This document shows positions 7,382 to 16,216 of a stretch of DNA of 64,000 nucleotides, in pieces (within the stretch, counting starts at the first letter, position 1; each line of letters starts with the position of its first letter). This stretch comes from Streptomyces acidiscabies. GTDB taxonomy: Bacteria; Actinomycetota; Actinomycetes; Streptomycetales; Streptomycetaceae. Made by a program: the position numbers and the translations under genes. A model generated the notes under the pieces. The model saw nothing but the letters and a program-made list of their open reading frames with translations, was not told the origin of the DNA and made no database searches. Location of the stretch: positions 5,414,001 to 5,478,000 of the forward strand of contig NZ_JAGJBY010000001.1 in assembly GCF_020010905.1 (NCBI RefSeq), written 5' to 3'.

Positions 7382-9283
7382 GTGCGCGTACTCCTGGTGA
7401 ACATGCCCTGGGCGCCGATCGATCTCCCGTCGCTGGCCCTCGGAATCCTCAAACGCAGCGTCGACGAACACGTTCCCGGCGGCCGGGCCGAGATCATGCA
7501 CGCCAACATCGATTTCGTGGACTGGGTGACGGAGCGCACCGATTTCTCTCTCGGGGACTACGGTTACTACTCCCTCGCCTCCTATTTCCTCGGCTGCGGC
7601 GACTGGGTCTTCTCCTCGGCGCTGTACGACGACCCGCAGTGGCGGGTCGCGGAATTCACCGAGGCCATGCACAACCGGCTGTCCGGCGAACGGATGGCGA
7701 TGACGAGGGAACTGCACACGGCCGCGCCCGAATTCGTCCAGCACATCGCCGAATGCGTCGCAGCGCTCGAACCCGATGTCGTCGGATTCACCTCCACCTT
7801 CCAGCAGAACACCGCAGCACTGGCCGCCGCCCGGTACGTCAAGAGGCTGGACCCGCGGATCGTGACCGTCATGGGAGGCGCCAACTGCGACGGCAAGCAG
7901 GGCGAGGCCGTGCACCGCAACTTCCCGTTCGTCGACCACGTCGTGCGCGGCGAGGGCGAGGCGTCCTTCCCCGCCCTGCTCAGGGCCCTCGACGGGGACG
8001 GGGACCTCGCCGCCGTCCCCGGGCTGTGCCGGCGCGACACGGACGGCGGGTCCACGACGAACGCCATGAGCACCGTGCCGCTGCCGCCCGCCGCGATCCT
8101 GTCACCCGACTACACCGGCTACTTCGAACGGCTCTCGGCCTCCGCCGCCCGGTCCTGGGTCGAACCGAAACTCGTCGTCGAGGGCGCCCGGGGATGCTGG
8201 TGGGGGGAGAAGCACCACTGCACGTTCTGCGGCCTGAACGGCTCGTTCATGCAGTTCAGGAGCAAGAACCCGAGCGCGTTCCTCGACGAGATCGTCGAAC
8301 TCGCCCGCCGGCACCGGATTCTGGACATGTACGTCGTCGACAACATCCTCGACATGGGATACATCTCCTCGCTCCTGCCGAGGATCATCGAGAGCGGCCT
8401 CGACCTGAGGATGCACTACGAGATCAAGTCGAACATGCGCAGAGGCCAGTTGCAGACCCTGGCCGACGCCGGACTGATCTACGTCCAGCCGGGCATCGAG
8501 AGCCTCAGCAGCAGGGTGCTCGGCCTGATGGACAAGGGCGTCACCGGCTGCCAGAACGTACGGATGATGCGCGACGGCGCCGCCGTAGGGCTGTCGGTGG
8601 TCTGGAACTACCTCCACGGCTTCCCGGGAGAGGCCGCCGAGGACTACGACGACGTGACGGTCCAACTGCCCGCCCTGGAGCACCTCCAGCCGCCGGTCGA
8701 CGAATCCGCCAGGATCGCCATTGAACGCTTCAGCCCCTACTTCAACAACCCCTCCCTCGGCTTCTCGGACCTGCGGCCGGCCGAGCCGTACCACCTCACC
8801 TACGAGCTGCCGGAAGCCGAGATGTTCGACCTCGCCTACGTGTTCGCCGTACCGCCGCGCGGCGTCGACGAGGCCGTCGTGGGACGGCTCAACGCGGCGA
8901 TCAGGCAGTGGAAACAGTCGTACCCCGGCAGCCGCCTCACCTCCTGCGACCTCGGCGACCGGATCGTCCTCGTCAGCACCCGGCGCGCCTTCGCATGGCA
9001 CGTGCGGGAACTGACCGAACCCGTCGAGGTCGCCCTCTTCCGCCTGCTCGACCAGCCCCACTCCGTGGCCGCCGCCGTACGCAAACTCCGTACGGAGCAC
9101 GGCGACGCGGCCGGTGACCGTGAGCTGGGCGAGATCCTGCGGCGCTGGCGGGAGCTGGGGCTGACCTTCGAGAACGGCGGCCACGTCGTGCAGGTGGCGG
9201 TGCCCGCGGTCAACGAGGAGCTGCTGAGGATGCATCCCCTGCGCCGGCCCACCGTCCAGGAGCCGGTGGCGGCACTCGCCTGA
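7382..9283 (+). CDS. B12-binding radical SAM RiPP maturase (TIGR03975-like)
   Basis: The 633-residue enzyme has an N-terminal Rossmann-like cobalamin-binding region (about residues 1-200, including DVVGFTSTFQQN and VMGGANCDG) and a central radical SAM barrel. Cys272, Cys280 and Cys283 form CX7CX2C within RGCWWGEKHHCTFCGLNG, a motif characteristic of the RiPP maturation radical SAM protein 1 group rather than the usual CX3CX2C. A C-terminal domain (about 480-610) could bind the peptide. Such enzymes cleave SAM at a 4Fe-4S cluster, and the B12 class typically methylates unactivated carbons. The GTG start follows AGAGGCAAGCC. Its neighbours, a 39-residue peptide upstream and a DUF5825-like protein downstream, support a peptide substrate. 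Confidence 0.9.
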   Translation: MRVLLVNMPWAPIDLPSLALGILKRSVDEHVPGGRAEIMHANIDFVDWVTERTDFSLGDYGYYSLASYFLGCGDWVFSSALYDDPQWRVAEFTEAMHNRLSGERMAMTRELHTAAPEFVQHIAECVAALEPDVVGFTSTFQQNTAALAAARYVKRLDPRIVTVMGGANCDGKQGEAVHRNFPFVDHVVRGEGEASFPALLRALDGDGDLAAVPGLCRRDTDGGSTTNAMSTVPLPPAAILSPDYTGYFERLSASAARSWVEPKLVVEGARGCWWGEKHHCTFCGLNGSFMQFRSKNPSAFLDEIVELARRHRILDMYVVDNILDMGYISSLLPRIIESGLDLRMHYEIKSNMRRGQLQTLADAGLIYVQPGIESLSSRVLGLMDKGVTGCQNVRMMRDGAAVGLSVVWNYLHGFPGEAAEDYDDVTVQLPALEHLQPPVDESARIAIERFSPYFNNPSLGFSDLRPAEPYHLTYELPEAEMFDLAYVFAVPPRGVDEAVVGRLNAAIRQWKQSYPGSRLTSCDLGDRIVLVSTRRAFAWHVRELTEPVEVALFRLLDQPHSVAAAVRKLRTEHGDAAGDRELGEILRRWRELGLTFENGGHVVQVAVPAVNEELLRMHPLRRPTVQEPVAALA

Positions 9284-9324
9284 GCCGTCCGCAGCAGCCG
9301 AAGCAGGAGACAGGAGAGACGACG

Positions 9325-9990
9325 ATGACCGCGCTACCCGCTCCCACCCGGCCCCACGCGTTCACGGTGACGGCCTGGCGGGACCACGACGAGACCGTGA
9401 ACGAACTCCCCGGCATGCGCCTGGACCCCCAGCACATCGACGGTCCGGGAGGCGCCGCGGCCCGACGGCTCTTCGAGGCCGGGGCCCGCCGGGTCGCCCT
9501 GCCCCGTCCCGTGGACCTCACCGACGAGACCGACGCCGCCTGGACCGTACGCGCGCTGAGCTTCGTCGGAGACCTCACCAGCCTGGCCGTCGCGGTCGAC
9601 TGGCAGGTACACCCCGGACCAGGTCCCGACGCCTGGATCCCACTGAGCCACCTCCACCCGCCGACTTCGCTCCTGGGCGTGCCGGACCCGGAGGGGGCGC
9701 TCCGGCGCTGGCGCGACAGCTACTACATCTGCAAGTGCGTCTACCGGCAGGGACCCGGATTCGTCCAGGTCCGCGACCGACGCCACGGTGAACTGCGCCG
9801 GTTCACCATCGACGAGCCCGAGTACCGCGCGGCGATCGACCTCCTCACCGACGGGGCTCCCGCATCCCGCGTACCCGGCCCGATCCTGGACGACTTCCTC
9901 CAGGAGGAACTGGCCGCGAGGATAGGGGAGTTCGTCTGGTGGATGCCGTACCGCGTGCGGCGCTGGTCGCAGGCTCCGAGGGTGCTCTAG
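9325..9990 (+). CDS. DUF5825-like partner of the radical SAM maturase
   Basis: This 221-residue soluble protein begins at an ATG preceded by GGAGA, 41 bases after the maturase stop. I recognise it as the DUF5825 type that sits beside B12 radical SAM RiPP maturases in actinomycetes; its function is unknown. It has an HFTVTAWRDHDETV-like N-terminus, a Cys-containing YYICKCVYRQG segment (near residue 135) that could bind metal or act as a thiol site, and a W/R-rich C-terminus. Possible roles are peptide recognition or delivery. The TAG stop is part of the CTAG duplicated by the mobile element next to it; deleting that element in silico leaves the same stop, so the protein is not truncated by it. 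Confidence 0.7.
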   Translation: MTALPAPTRPHAFTVTAWRDHDETVNELPGMRLDPQHIDGPGGAAARRLFEAGARRVALPRPVDLTDETDAAWTVRALSFVGDLTSLAVAVDWQVHPGPGPDAWIPLSHLHPPTSLLGVPDPEGALRRWRDSYYICKCVYRQGPGFVQVRDRRHGELRRFTIDEPEYRAAIDLLTDGAPASRVPGPILDDFLQEELAARIGEFVWWMPYRVRRWSQAPRVL

Positions 9991-10164
9991 GCCCTGTCGT
10001 CAAATTCCCGCCTGCCGGGAGACGCCTGCCACGCGCATCTGCGGCGTTGTCGTCGGTTGCCGACGCTCCGCGTCGACGCCCTCCTCCGCCTTGCAGCTGC
10101 ACGCGTCAGACGCCTCCCGGCCCGCCCTCCGGGCGGACGACGGGAATTTGACGACAGGGCCTAG
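9987..10164. mobile_element. MITE-like element with 20-bp terminal inverted repeats and CTAG duplication
   Basis: Positions 9991-10010 and 10141-10160 are perfect 20-bp inverted repeats (GCCCTGTCGTCAAATTCCCG and its complement) bounding a 170-bp element that codes for nothing. CTAG flanks it on both sides (9987-9990, 10161-10164), consistent with a target duplication of the kind made by some IS5-group elements. No transposase lies in the window, so it would move only in trans. It lies between two convergent transcription units and its ends could fold as a bidirectional terminator. Confidence 0.8.
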
Positions 10165-10185
10165 CCCGGCATCTCGCAGGCGTTC

Positions 10186-10758
10186 TCACCGCGACAGGCG
10201 CAGCGTCCCCCTGCCGTGCACCGAGCCCAGTCCTCGGCCGGCGCAGGTGGTCACGTCGCTGGTCGGGGTGACGCTGCCCGCGGTGCGGAAGCCGGCGAGC
10301 TGGCCGCCGGTGATCTTGCCGGCGAGCAGGGAGTCCCCGGGGTTGTAGCTGTTCACCGAGGAGAGCGTGGGCTTGAGGGTGGACGTGCCGACGCGGCGGC
10401 CGGAGCGGTCGTACCACGTGATGGTCCCGGAGCCGTCGATCCCCGAGGCACCGCCGCAGCTGGCCCGTCCCGTGCCGCTCGCCGTTCCGGTGCCGCTGCG
10501 CAGGCGCGTGGACGTGCCGTCGGACCAGGCACAACCCGTCAGCTTGAACGTTCCGGAGACTTTGACGGTCCGGGTCCGGAGGGTGAGTTTCGGGGAGAAC
10601 GTGATGGGGCGGCCCGGCACGGTCTGGACCTGGCAGCGCAGGGTGGCCGCTGTCTGCTGGGCGGTGGGCGCCGCTGTGGAGGCCGTGGCCGGTGCGGCCA
10701 GCGCGGCGAGGACGGCCAGGGCGGTGGCGGCGGCCTTCAGGGGGGCAAGGGTGTTCAC
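10186..10758 (-). CDS. Small secreted protein, last gene of the terpenoid operon
   Basis: The 190-residue protein starts at a GTG (10758) that overlaps the MMPL stop by 4 bases, with GAGGAAG upstream. Residues 1-28 form a Sec signal peptide ending near ATASTA. The mature part is Thr/Ser/Gly-rich, probably beta, with four cysteines (near 42, 76, 101 and 172) that could form two disulfides. It shares layout and local sequence (GTITW...GRRVGTST) with the protein at 20461-20997, so the two are likely paralogs. Its function is unknown. Coupling to a transporter gene hints that it acts on the exported product or at the cell surface. Confidence 0.75.
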   Translation of the reverse strand: MNTLAPLKAAATALAVLAALAAPATASTAAPTAQQTAATLRCQVQTVPGRPITFSPKLTLRTRTVKVSGTFKLTGCAWSDGTSTRLRSGTGTASGTGRASCGGASGIDGSGTITWYDRSGRRVGTSTLKPTLSSVNSYNPGDSLLAGKITGGQLAGFRTAGSVTPTSDVTTCAGRGLGSVHGRGTLRLSR

Positions 10759-12905
10759 GGGCGGCTTCCTCGGTGGTAGGCGGTCGGATCGGGACACGGC
10801 TGGACATCGGCGTCCAGGCGTTGTTCGGGAACACCGGCGGGTGCGTCGTGCGGTGGGGGCAGCAGTCGGATCAGGGGGGCCGGCAGCCACCAGTTGCGGT
10901 GGCCGAGCAACCGCATCAGCGTCGGCACGACGACCATGCGGATCAGCGTGGCGTCGAGGATCACCGCGGTGGCGACCAGGAATCCCGTCTGCCGGAAGTC
11001 CTCGCGGCGCGTGACCATGAGCCCGGCGAAGACGGTGGCCATGGTGGCCGCCGCGAGGGTGATCGGGCGTGCCGTCTCGCCGAGACCCCGGGCGACGGCC
11101 AGGCGGCAGTCGCCGGTGGCCCGGTAGTACGTGGTGATGCGGTGGACGAGGAAGACCTCGTAGTCCAGGGAGAGGCCGAACACGATGGTCGCGGCCATCA
11201 GGGGGATCGCGAGATGGATCGGATGGGCCGTATGCCCGTTCGCCCACACGAGGAGGCCGAAGGACGCTGCCACGGACAGGACGTTCATGGCGATCGCCTT
11301 GAGAGGCAGGAGCACACTGCGGAAGGCGAGCAGCATCAGCAGGAAGGACCCGGCCAGGACGATGACGACGATCCGGTACAGCGCGCAGCGCAACGCCTGG
11401 TGGAAGTCGGCGAGTTGGGCGGCCGGGCCGGTGCTGTACGCCCGTTGGCCGGGTGGGAGGGTGCGGGCGGCGAGTGAGCGGATGTGGGTGACCAGGCGTT
11501 CGGCACCGGGATGGTCGGCGGTGATGCGGTCGGTGACGCTGACCACGGTCAGGTCGCGGCCGTTGTCGAGCGCCGCGACCGTGGTGATACGCGGGTCGGC
11601 GCGCAGGGCGTCGGTCAGGTCGGTGGTGTCCACCGGGCCCGTGTCCGGTGGGTGGGGCAGGGCGATCAGGGTGATGTCGGCCAGGCCGTCCCGTTCCATC
11701 TGGGCCATCCCGCGGCCGGCGTCGGTGTCCGCGATGACGCTCGGGTTCATCTGGAGTCCGGTGCGCAGGGCACCGGCCGGGGCCGCCGCGAGGAGCAGGA
11801 CTGCGAGGGCGGCGAGCAGGTAGGGCCAGGGCCGGTCCATCAACCGGCGTGCCCAACGGGCCCAGCGGTCTTCCTCGTTCGCACGCTTCCGGCGGCGCAC
11901 CCGGCCCCGGTCGAGGAGCGGGTCGAGACGGGGCAGGAGCGCGGGCAGCAGGGTGGTGGCCGCGGCGGCGGTGACGGCGGTGGTGAGCGCGGCGACCAGG
12001 GCGGCCGTGCGGGCGAGCGCCAGCGGGGCGGTCAGGAGTGCGGCACTGGTGACCATCACCGCCGCGGCACACCACAGCACGGCGTGTCCGGCCGACCTGG
12101 TGGCGGCGGCGGTGGCGGGGTGCGGGGCGAGTCCGTCGTCGCGCAGGCTGCGGTAGCGCAGCAGGAGCAACAGCGCGTAGTCGAGGCCGAGTCCGAAGCC
12201 GACGGTGGTGGCGACGGTGACCATCAGACTGTCGATGTCCAGGACCAGGGCGAGGGCCGCCAGGGCGCCCGTGCTGACGACGACGCCCACGGCGGCGGTC
12301 GCCAGGACCGTCAGGGCGGAGCCGAGGGAGCCCAGGCCGACGACGAGCAGCAGCAGCGCGGCCGGCACCGTGACGGCCTCCGCGTACCGCAGGTCGGCCA
12401 GGTCCGCCTTGATCTGCTCGGCGAAGACCGGGGTGGCGCCGGTGAGGGCGACGGTGACCCGGCCGTGGGAGGCCGCCGCCACCGCCCGCCCGGTCGCCGA
12501 GCGCAGTTCGGGCAGCAGCTGCCGGCGCGCGTCGGCGTCACCGTCGATGCCGACGGCCAGGTAGGTGTGGTGCGGGTCGCGGTCCGGGGCGCCCGGCACC
12601 GGGATGACCTGTGCGGTACCGGGGACGCTGTCCGCAGCCCGGGCCGCCGCGACGAGCGCCTGCTGGTACGGCTCGCTGTCGGCCATGAGGGTGCGGGAGT
12701 CGAAAGCGAGGGAGACCTGTTCGGTGCCGAACGACGGCATCCCGCGGGCGATGAGCGCCGTGGCCCGTACCGAGGAACTTCCCTCCGCCTGCACGATCGC
12801 CCCGCGCACATGGGCGAGCCCGACCGGCAGCACCACCAGGGCGGCCAGGACCACGGCCGTCCACATCGCCACACACCACCGGCCACCGCGCGTCACGGCC
12901 GTCAT
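10755..12905 (-). CDS. MMPL/RND-type lipid transporter
   Basis: The 716-residue protein has the RND layout: helix 1 near residue 15, an extracellular loop to about 175, a block of five helices, a second helix near 350-370, a second large loop, and a final block of five helices. The GLGLDYALLLLLRYR and GLSLDYEVFLVHRI segments are the signature Gly/Asp-Tyr motifs of helices 4 and 10 that relay protons in MmpL proteins. Members export lipids and polyketide or terpenoid products. The ATG at 12905 overlaps the stop of the prenyltransferase-fusion gene (ATGA), and its own stop overlaps the next gene (GTGA). Coupling on both sides makes it the probable exporter of this operon's product. Confidence 0.9.
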   Translation of the reverse strand: MTAVTRGGRWCVAMWTAVVLAALVVLPVGLAHVRGAIVQAEGSSSVRATALIARGMPSFGTEQVSLAFDSRTLMADSEPYQQALVAAARAADSVPGTAQVIPVPGAPDRDPHHTYLAVGIDGDADARRQLLPELRSATGRAVAAASHGRVTVALTGATPVFAEQIKADLADLRYAEAVTVPAALLLLVVGLGSLGSALTVLATAAVGVVVSTGALAALALVLDIDSLMVTVATTVGFGLGLDYALLLLLRYRSLRDDGLAPHPATAAATRSAGHAVLWCAAAVMVTSAALLTAPLALARTAALVAALTTAVTAAAATTLLPALLPRLDPLLDRGRVRRRKRANEEDRWARWARRLMDRPWPYLLAALAVLLLAAAPAGALRTGLQMNPSVIADTDAGRGMAQMERDGLADITLIALPHPPDTGPVDTTDLTDALRADPRITTVAALDNGRDLTVVSVTDRITADHPGAERLVTHIRSLAARTLPPGQRAYSTGPAAQLADFHQALRCALYRIVVIVLAGSFLLMLLAFRSVLLPLKAIAMNVLSVAASFGLLVWANGHTAHPIHLAIPLMAATIVFGLSLDYEVFLVHRITTYYRATGDCRLAVARGLGETARPITLAAATMATVFAGLMVTRREDFRQTGFLVATAVILDATLIRMVVVPTLMRLLGHRNWWLPAPLIRLLPPPHDAPAGVPEQRLDADVQPCPDPTAYHRGSRP

Positions 12906-14701
12906 TCCTCTCCCCCCACCGCGGTGAGCACCGGCGGCCGGGACGCCGAGGGCACGGTTCCGTACCGGCGCTCGCGACGGCCGTAGGAGAGCAGCGCCTG
13001 CCACAGGTCCCGGCGGTCCACGTCGGGCCAGTAGGTGTCGGTGAAGTGGAGTTCGGCGTAAGTGGACTGCCAGGGCAGGAAGTTGGAGGTGCGGCGCTCT
13101 CCGCCGGTGCGCCACAGCAGGTCGACGTCGGGCAGGTCCGGGTAGGCCAGATAGCGGGCCAGCAGGTGTTCGGAGACGCGGTTCGGGTCGAGGTCACCGG
13201 CGACGGCGGCGCGCGCGACCGAGGCCGCCGCGTCGGCGAGTTCGGCGCGACCTCCGTAGTTGAGGCAGACCGTCAGGACGAGATCCGACTCGTCCCGGGT
13301 GTCGCGCTCGGCGCGCTGCACCCCCTCGACCAGGTCCTCGGGCAGCCCCTCGGGACTGCCGGCCCAGCACAGCCGTACGCCGTCGGCCTCGAAGGCGAAC
13401 CGCTCCTCCGTGATCAACTCGAACAGGTTGGCGATCTCCTCGGGCGAGCGCTTCCAGTTCTCGCTGGAGAAGGCGTAGACCGTCAGATGCCCGAGGCCGA
13501 TCTCCAGCGCACCATGGACGATGTCCCGCAGCGCGGTGTATCCGGCGCGGTGGCCCTCGTGGCGGGGCAGCCCGCGCTCGGTGGCCCAGCGGCCGTTGCC
13601 GTCCATGATGACGGCGACGTGCTGGGGCATGCGTTCGGGTTCGATCACCGGAGGACGTGCCCCGCCGGGATGCGGGAGCGGGCCGCGACGGGGTCCGGTG
13701 GAAGCGTTACGCGCTGTCGGTTGCGGCGGGACCGGGGCCGTCCGGACCGAGGGGCGTACAGAGACACCCGGGACCTCGATCGGAGTCAGCTTCCAGGCCA
13801 GGGCGGCCTTCGCCCGGGCGGGGCCCAGGACCCGTGCCCGGGTGTGCGGTCCGAGGCGCGGGCCGTTGTGCAGCAGTCGAGGTCCGGCGCGCTCGACGGC
13901 CCGCAGTCTGGCCCGGAAGAGATCGCTGACGGCTCTGAGCAGGATGACGGCCCCGGGGTGCGCGGAGACGGCGAACCGGGGCGGCTCCAACAGGCGGCGG
14001 GCCCGCGCGACCAGGTGGGCGATCAGGGCCTGGACATCCGGGTTCCAACGCCGTTGCAGCAGGTCGGCCGAGTCGATGCCGCACTCCTCGACGACCTCGG
14101 AGGGCAGGTGCAGAACTCCCCGGTCAAGGTCGGCGGAGAGGTCGACGAGGGTGTCGGTGAGGTAGACGCCGTCGAGGAAACGGGCGACGTCATGCCGGTA
14201 CTGGGGCCGGAGCGGGACGTGCAGCCCCGCGCGGCCGAGCAAGGTCAGGCACTGGACCGCCCAGGTGACGTTGCTGCGCTGGACCCGGGTGCTCCACTCC
14301 TCCCAGGTCGCTGCCCGGGCACCGGTGGCGTCGGCCTCGATGGCCGCGTACGAGATGTGCAGGTCACGCGGGTCGAGGCGCCACCGCCAGACCGTGTCGA
14401 CGATCGCGCGCCGGTACGGGTCGTCGCTGGTGCCTTTGCTCAGTTCCTCCTCCAGTTCCCCGACCCACGCCCGCATCCGCGCGGTGCGCTCGGCGGGGGT
14501 GCCGTCCGGGGAGTCGATGATGTTGTCGGGCACGCTGAGCGCGGTCCACAGGGCCCAGCACGCGGGGCGCAGCGCTGCGGGCATGAGCTGCATCAGCGCG
14601 TACTCCGTCGGGTTGGCGGCCTTGGAGAACCTGCCGCACGCCGCGTACGCGGCCCTCAGCGCGGGGTCGTCGACGGCGGCCTGGGCGGGGATGCGGGGCA
14701 A
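12902..14701 (-). CDS. Squalene/phytoene synthase-like domain fused to a cis-prenyltransferase
   Basis: The 599-residue protein joins two terpenoid enzymes. Residues 1-305 form an all-helical squalene/phytoene-synthase-like domain with two DxxxD metal-binding motifs (D59-NII-D63 and D183-TLV-D187). After a Pro/Arg-rich linker (about 312-356), residues 357-590 are a complete undecaprenyl-diphosphate-synthase-type domain: MDGNGRW (366-372), VYAFSSENW, NYGGRAEL and RTGGERRTSNF (531-541), with all catalytic residues present. The second domain should elongate farnesyl- or geranyl-type diphosphates with cis units; the first would condense or ionise prenyl diphosphates. The TTG start is chosen for AAGGAAG upstream. 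The UPP synthase domain could also be a pathway-specific duplicate of the essential enzyme. I know of no described enzyme with this arrangement. Confidence 0.9.
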   Translation of the reverse strand: MPRIPAQAAVDDPALRAAYAACGRFSKAANPTEYALMQLMPAALRPACWALWTALSVPDNIIDSPDGTPAERTARMRAWVGELEEELSKGTSDDPYRRAIVDTVWRWRLDPRDLHISYAAIEADATGARAATWEEWSTRVQRSNVTWAVQCLTLLGRAGLHVPLRPQYRHDVARFLDGVYLTDTLVDLSADLDRGVLHLPSEVVEECGIDSADLLQRRWNPDVQALIAHLVARARRLLEPPRFAVSAHPGAVILLRAVSDLFRARLRAVERAGPRLLHNGPRLGPHTRARVLGPARAKAALAWKLTPIEVPGVSVRPSVRTAPVPPQPTARNASTGPRRGPLPHPGGARPPVIEPERMPQHVAVIMDGNGRWATERGLPRHEGHRAGYTALRDIVHGALEIGLGHLTVYAFSSENWKRSPEEIANLFELITEERFAFEADGVRLCWAGSPEGLPEDLVEGVQRAERDTRDESDLVLTVCLNYGGRAELADAAASVARAAVAGDLDPNRVSEHLLARYLAYPDLPDVDLLWRTGGERRTSNFLPWQSTYAELHFTDTYWPDVDRRDLWQALLSYGRRERRYGTVPSASRPPVLTAVGGEE

Positions 14702-14734
14702 CGGCGGCTTCCTTCGGTGAGGGGGGAAGTGGTG

Positions 14735-16216
14735 CTAAGGGAACGGGAGTCGGGCTTCGGTCCTGTGGTCGGCGGGGGTACTCCGTTGTCCGGGCGGCTG
14801 TCCGTGCGAGCGGCCGGGCGTCGTCGGCACGCCCTCGTCTTCGGGCCCGCTCGTCGGCCGTACGAGTCGTGCGGACACCGACGCCAGCAGGAGTCGGGCG
14901 AGGGCGGGGACGAGGTGGATCAGGATGCGCGGGGTGCACAGCGCCCACAGTCCTGTCGTCAGGTGTGCGACGCGCAGACAGGCCCGGGTGACGGCGGCGT
15001 CCCGTTCCATGGCGGCGCTCACTGCGGTGCGCGCGAGGTCGGCCGCCCACAGGAACGGGGACCGCCGGCGCGCGGACTCGTACGCCTGTACATCGGAGGT
15101 GCGGGTGGCGGCCCACGGCACTCTCAGCACGCGCGCGGCCTTGCGGTAGTAGCGCCGGGGAAGCCTCGTGGTCCCCGCGCGGAGGCAGTCGTGCAGGGCC
15201 TCGGCCTGGAGCGCGGCGACCGACATCCCGTGGGCGAGGGTCGGATTGGTGCTGCACAGCGCGTCGCCGATGACGACCAGGCCCTCGGGAGGCGCGAGCA
15301 GCTTCTCGTAACGACGACGGAACGCCTCGGGGAACCGGATCCGCACGGGATCGTCGAGAGGCTCCGCGTCCGTGACGATCCTCCGGAGGCCCGGGGCGCC
15401 GAGAGAACGGCCGTACGCCGTGAACGCGTCGGCATCCACCGGCGGTCGTCCGTCGAGGACGCCGACCAGCGTGAGCAGCCAGCGGTCGTCCTCCTGGGCG
15501 TACAGGACCGCGCCCCGGGGCCGGTCCGGCGTGACGTGCCGTCCGATCGCCAGAGTTCCGGGCAGGTCGTGCGGTGTACGCCGGTAGTGCCGGGTCGCAT
15601 AGGTCACGCCGACGCGAACCCGGTCCTCGCGCGGCGGTCCGTGGCCCGACTCCCGCAGCCACAAGGGTGTTCGGGATGCACGCCCCGAGGCGTCGACGAC
15701 CAGGTCGGCGCACACCTCCAGGACCGGTTCGGGCCGACCGCGCCGCAGAACTCGTACACCGGTGATCCTGCCGCCGCCGGGGGACGCCAGCAGACCGACG
15801 ACCTCGCGCCGGGGAAGCATCCGTACGCCGGGAAGGGCCGCGACGCGGGCCCGCACCCGGGTCTCCAGCAGCGTTCTGCTCATCATCAGGCAGTTCAGCT
15901 CCGAGGGACCGCGCTTGGCCGGGCGCCCGTCGAACGTCCAACCGCAGTCTCCGTGCGGGTCGACCGGTGTCGCACCGGCGGCGATCAGCTCCGCCGACAG
16001 CCCGGGAAGGAAGGACTCCAGCACCTGAAGCCCCCGGGCCAGCAGCCAGTGAGCGTGGCGCGCCTGCGGCACCCCGACCCGGTGGACCGGCGTGACCGGC
16101 AGGTCGTCCCGGTCGACGATCAGTACCTCGCCGTGGCTGTCGGTCAGCGCACGGGCGGCGAGGAGCCCCGCCATACCGCCGCCGATCACCACGGCCCGCG
16201 TGGACGCCGCCGTCAT
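14735..16216 (-). CDS. FAD-dependent oxidoreductase (monooxygenase/squalene epoxidase-like)
   Basis: The 493-residue protein starts with a dinucleotide-binding motif GGGMAGLLAARAL (residues 12-24) and has the later FAD motif GDALCSTNPTLAHGMS (Gly-Asp contacting the flavin ribityl) near residue 315. This is the p-hydroxybenzoate-hydroxylase fold, used by aromatic hydroxylases, squalene epoxidases and geranylgeranyl reductases. Within this operon, epoxidation or oxidation of a polyprenyl chain is the natural guess. The last 50 residues are Pro/Ser-rich and look disordered. Its ATG overlaps the stop of the membrane-protein gene (ATGA); 33 bases separate it from the fusion gene. Confidence 0.85.
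   Translation of the reverse strand: MTAASTRAVVIGGGMAGLLAARALTDSHGEVLIVDRDDLPVTPVHRVGVPQARHAHWLLARGLQVLESFLPGLSAELIAAGATPVDPHGDCGWTFDGRPAKRGPSELNCLMMSRTLLETRVRARVAALPGVRMLPRREVVGLLASPGGGRITGVRVLRRGRPEPVLEVCADLVVDASGRASRTPLWLRESGHGPPREDRVRVGVTYATRHYRRTPHDLPGTLAIGRHVTPDRPRGAVLYAQEDDRWLLTLVGVLDGRPPVDADAFTAYGRSLGAPGLRRIVTDAEPLDDPVRIRFPEAFRRRYEKLLAPPEGLVVIGDALCSTNPTLAHGMSVAALQAEALHDCLRAGTTRLPRRYYRKAARVLRVPWAATRTSDVQAYESARRRSPFLWAADLARTAVSAAMERDAAVTRACLRVAHLTTGLWALCTPRILIHLVPALARLLLASVSARLVRPTSGPEDEGVPTTPGRSHGQPPGQRSTPADHRTEARLPFP

Noticed and set aside
9987..10164. Inverted repeat as a plain intrinsic terminator
   Set aside because: The 130-base interval, perfect 20-bp ends and CTAG duplication fit an inserted element better, though it may also terminate transcription.
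10755..12075. Long minus-strand frame running from the secreted protein far into the MMPL gene
   Set aside because: Only its last 190 residues (from GTG 10758) look like a protein; the rest is an out-of-frame shadow of the MMPL gene.
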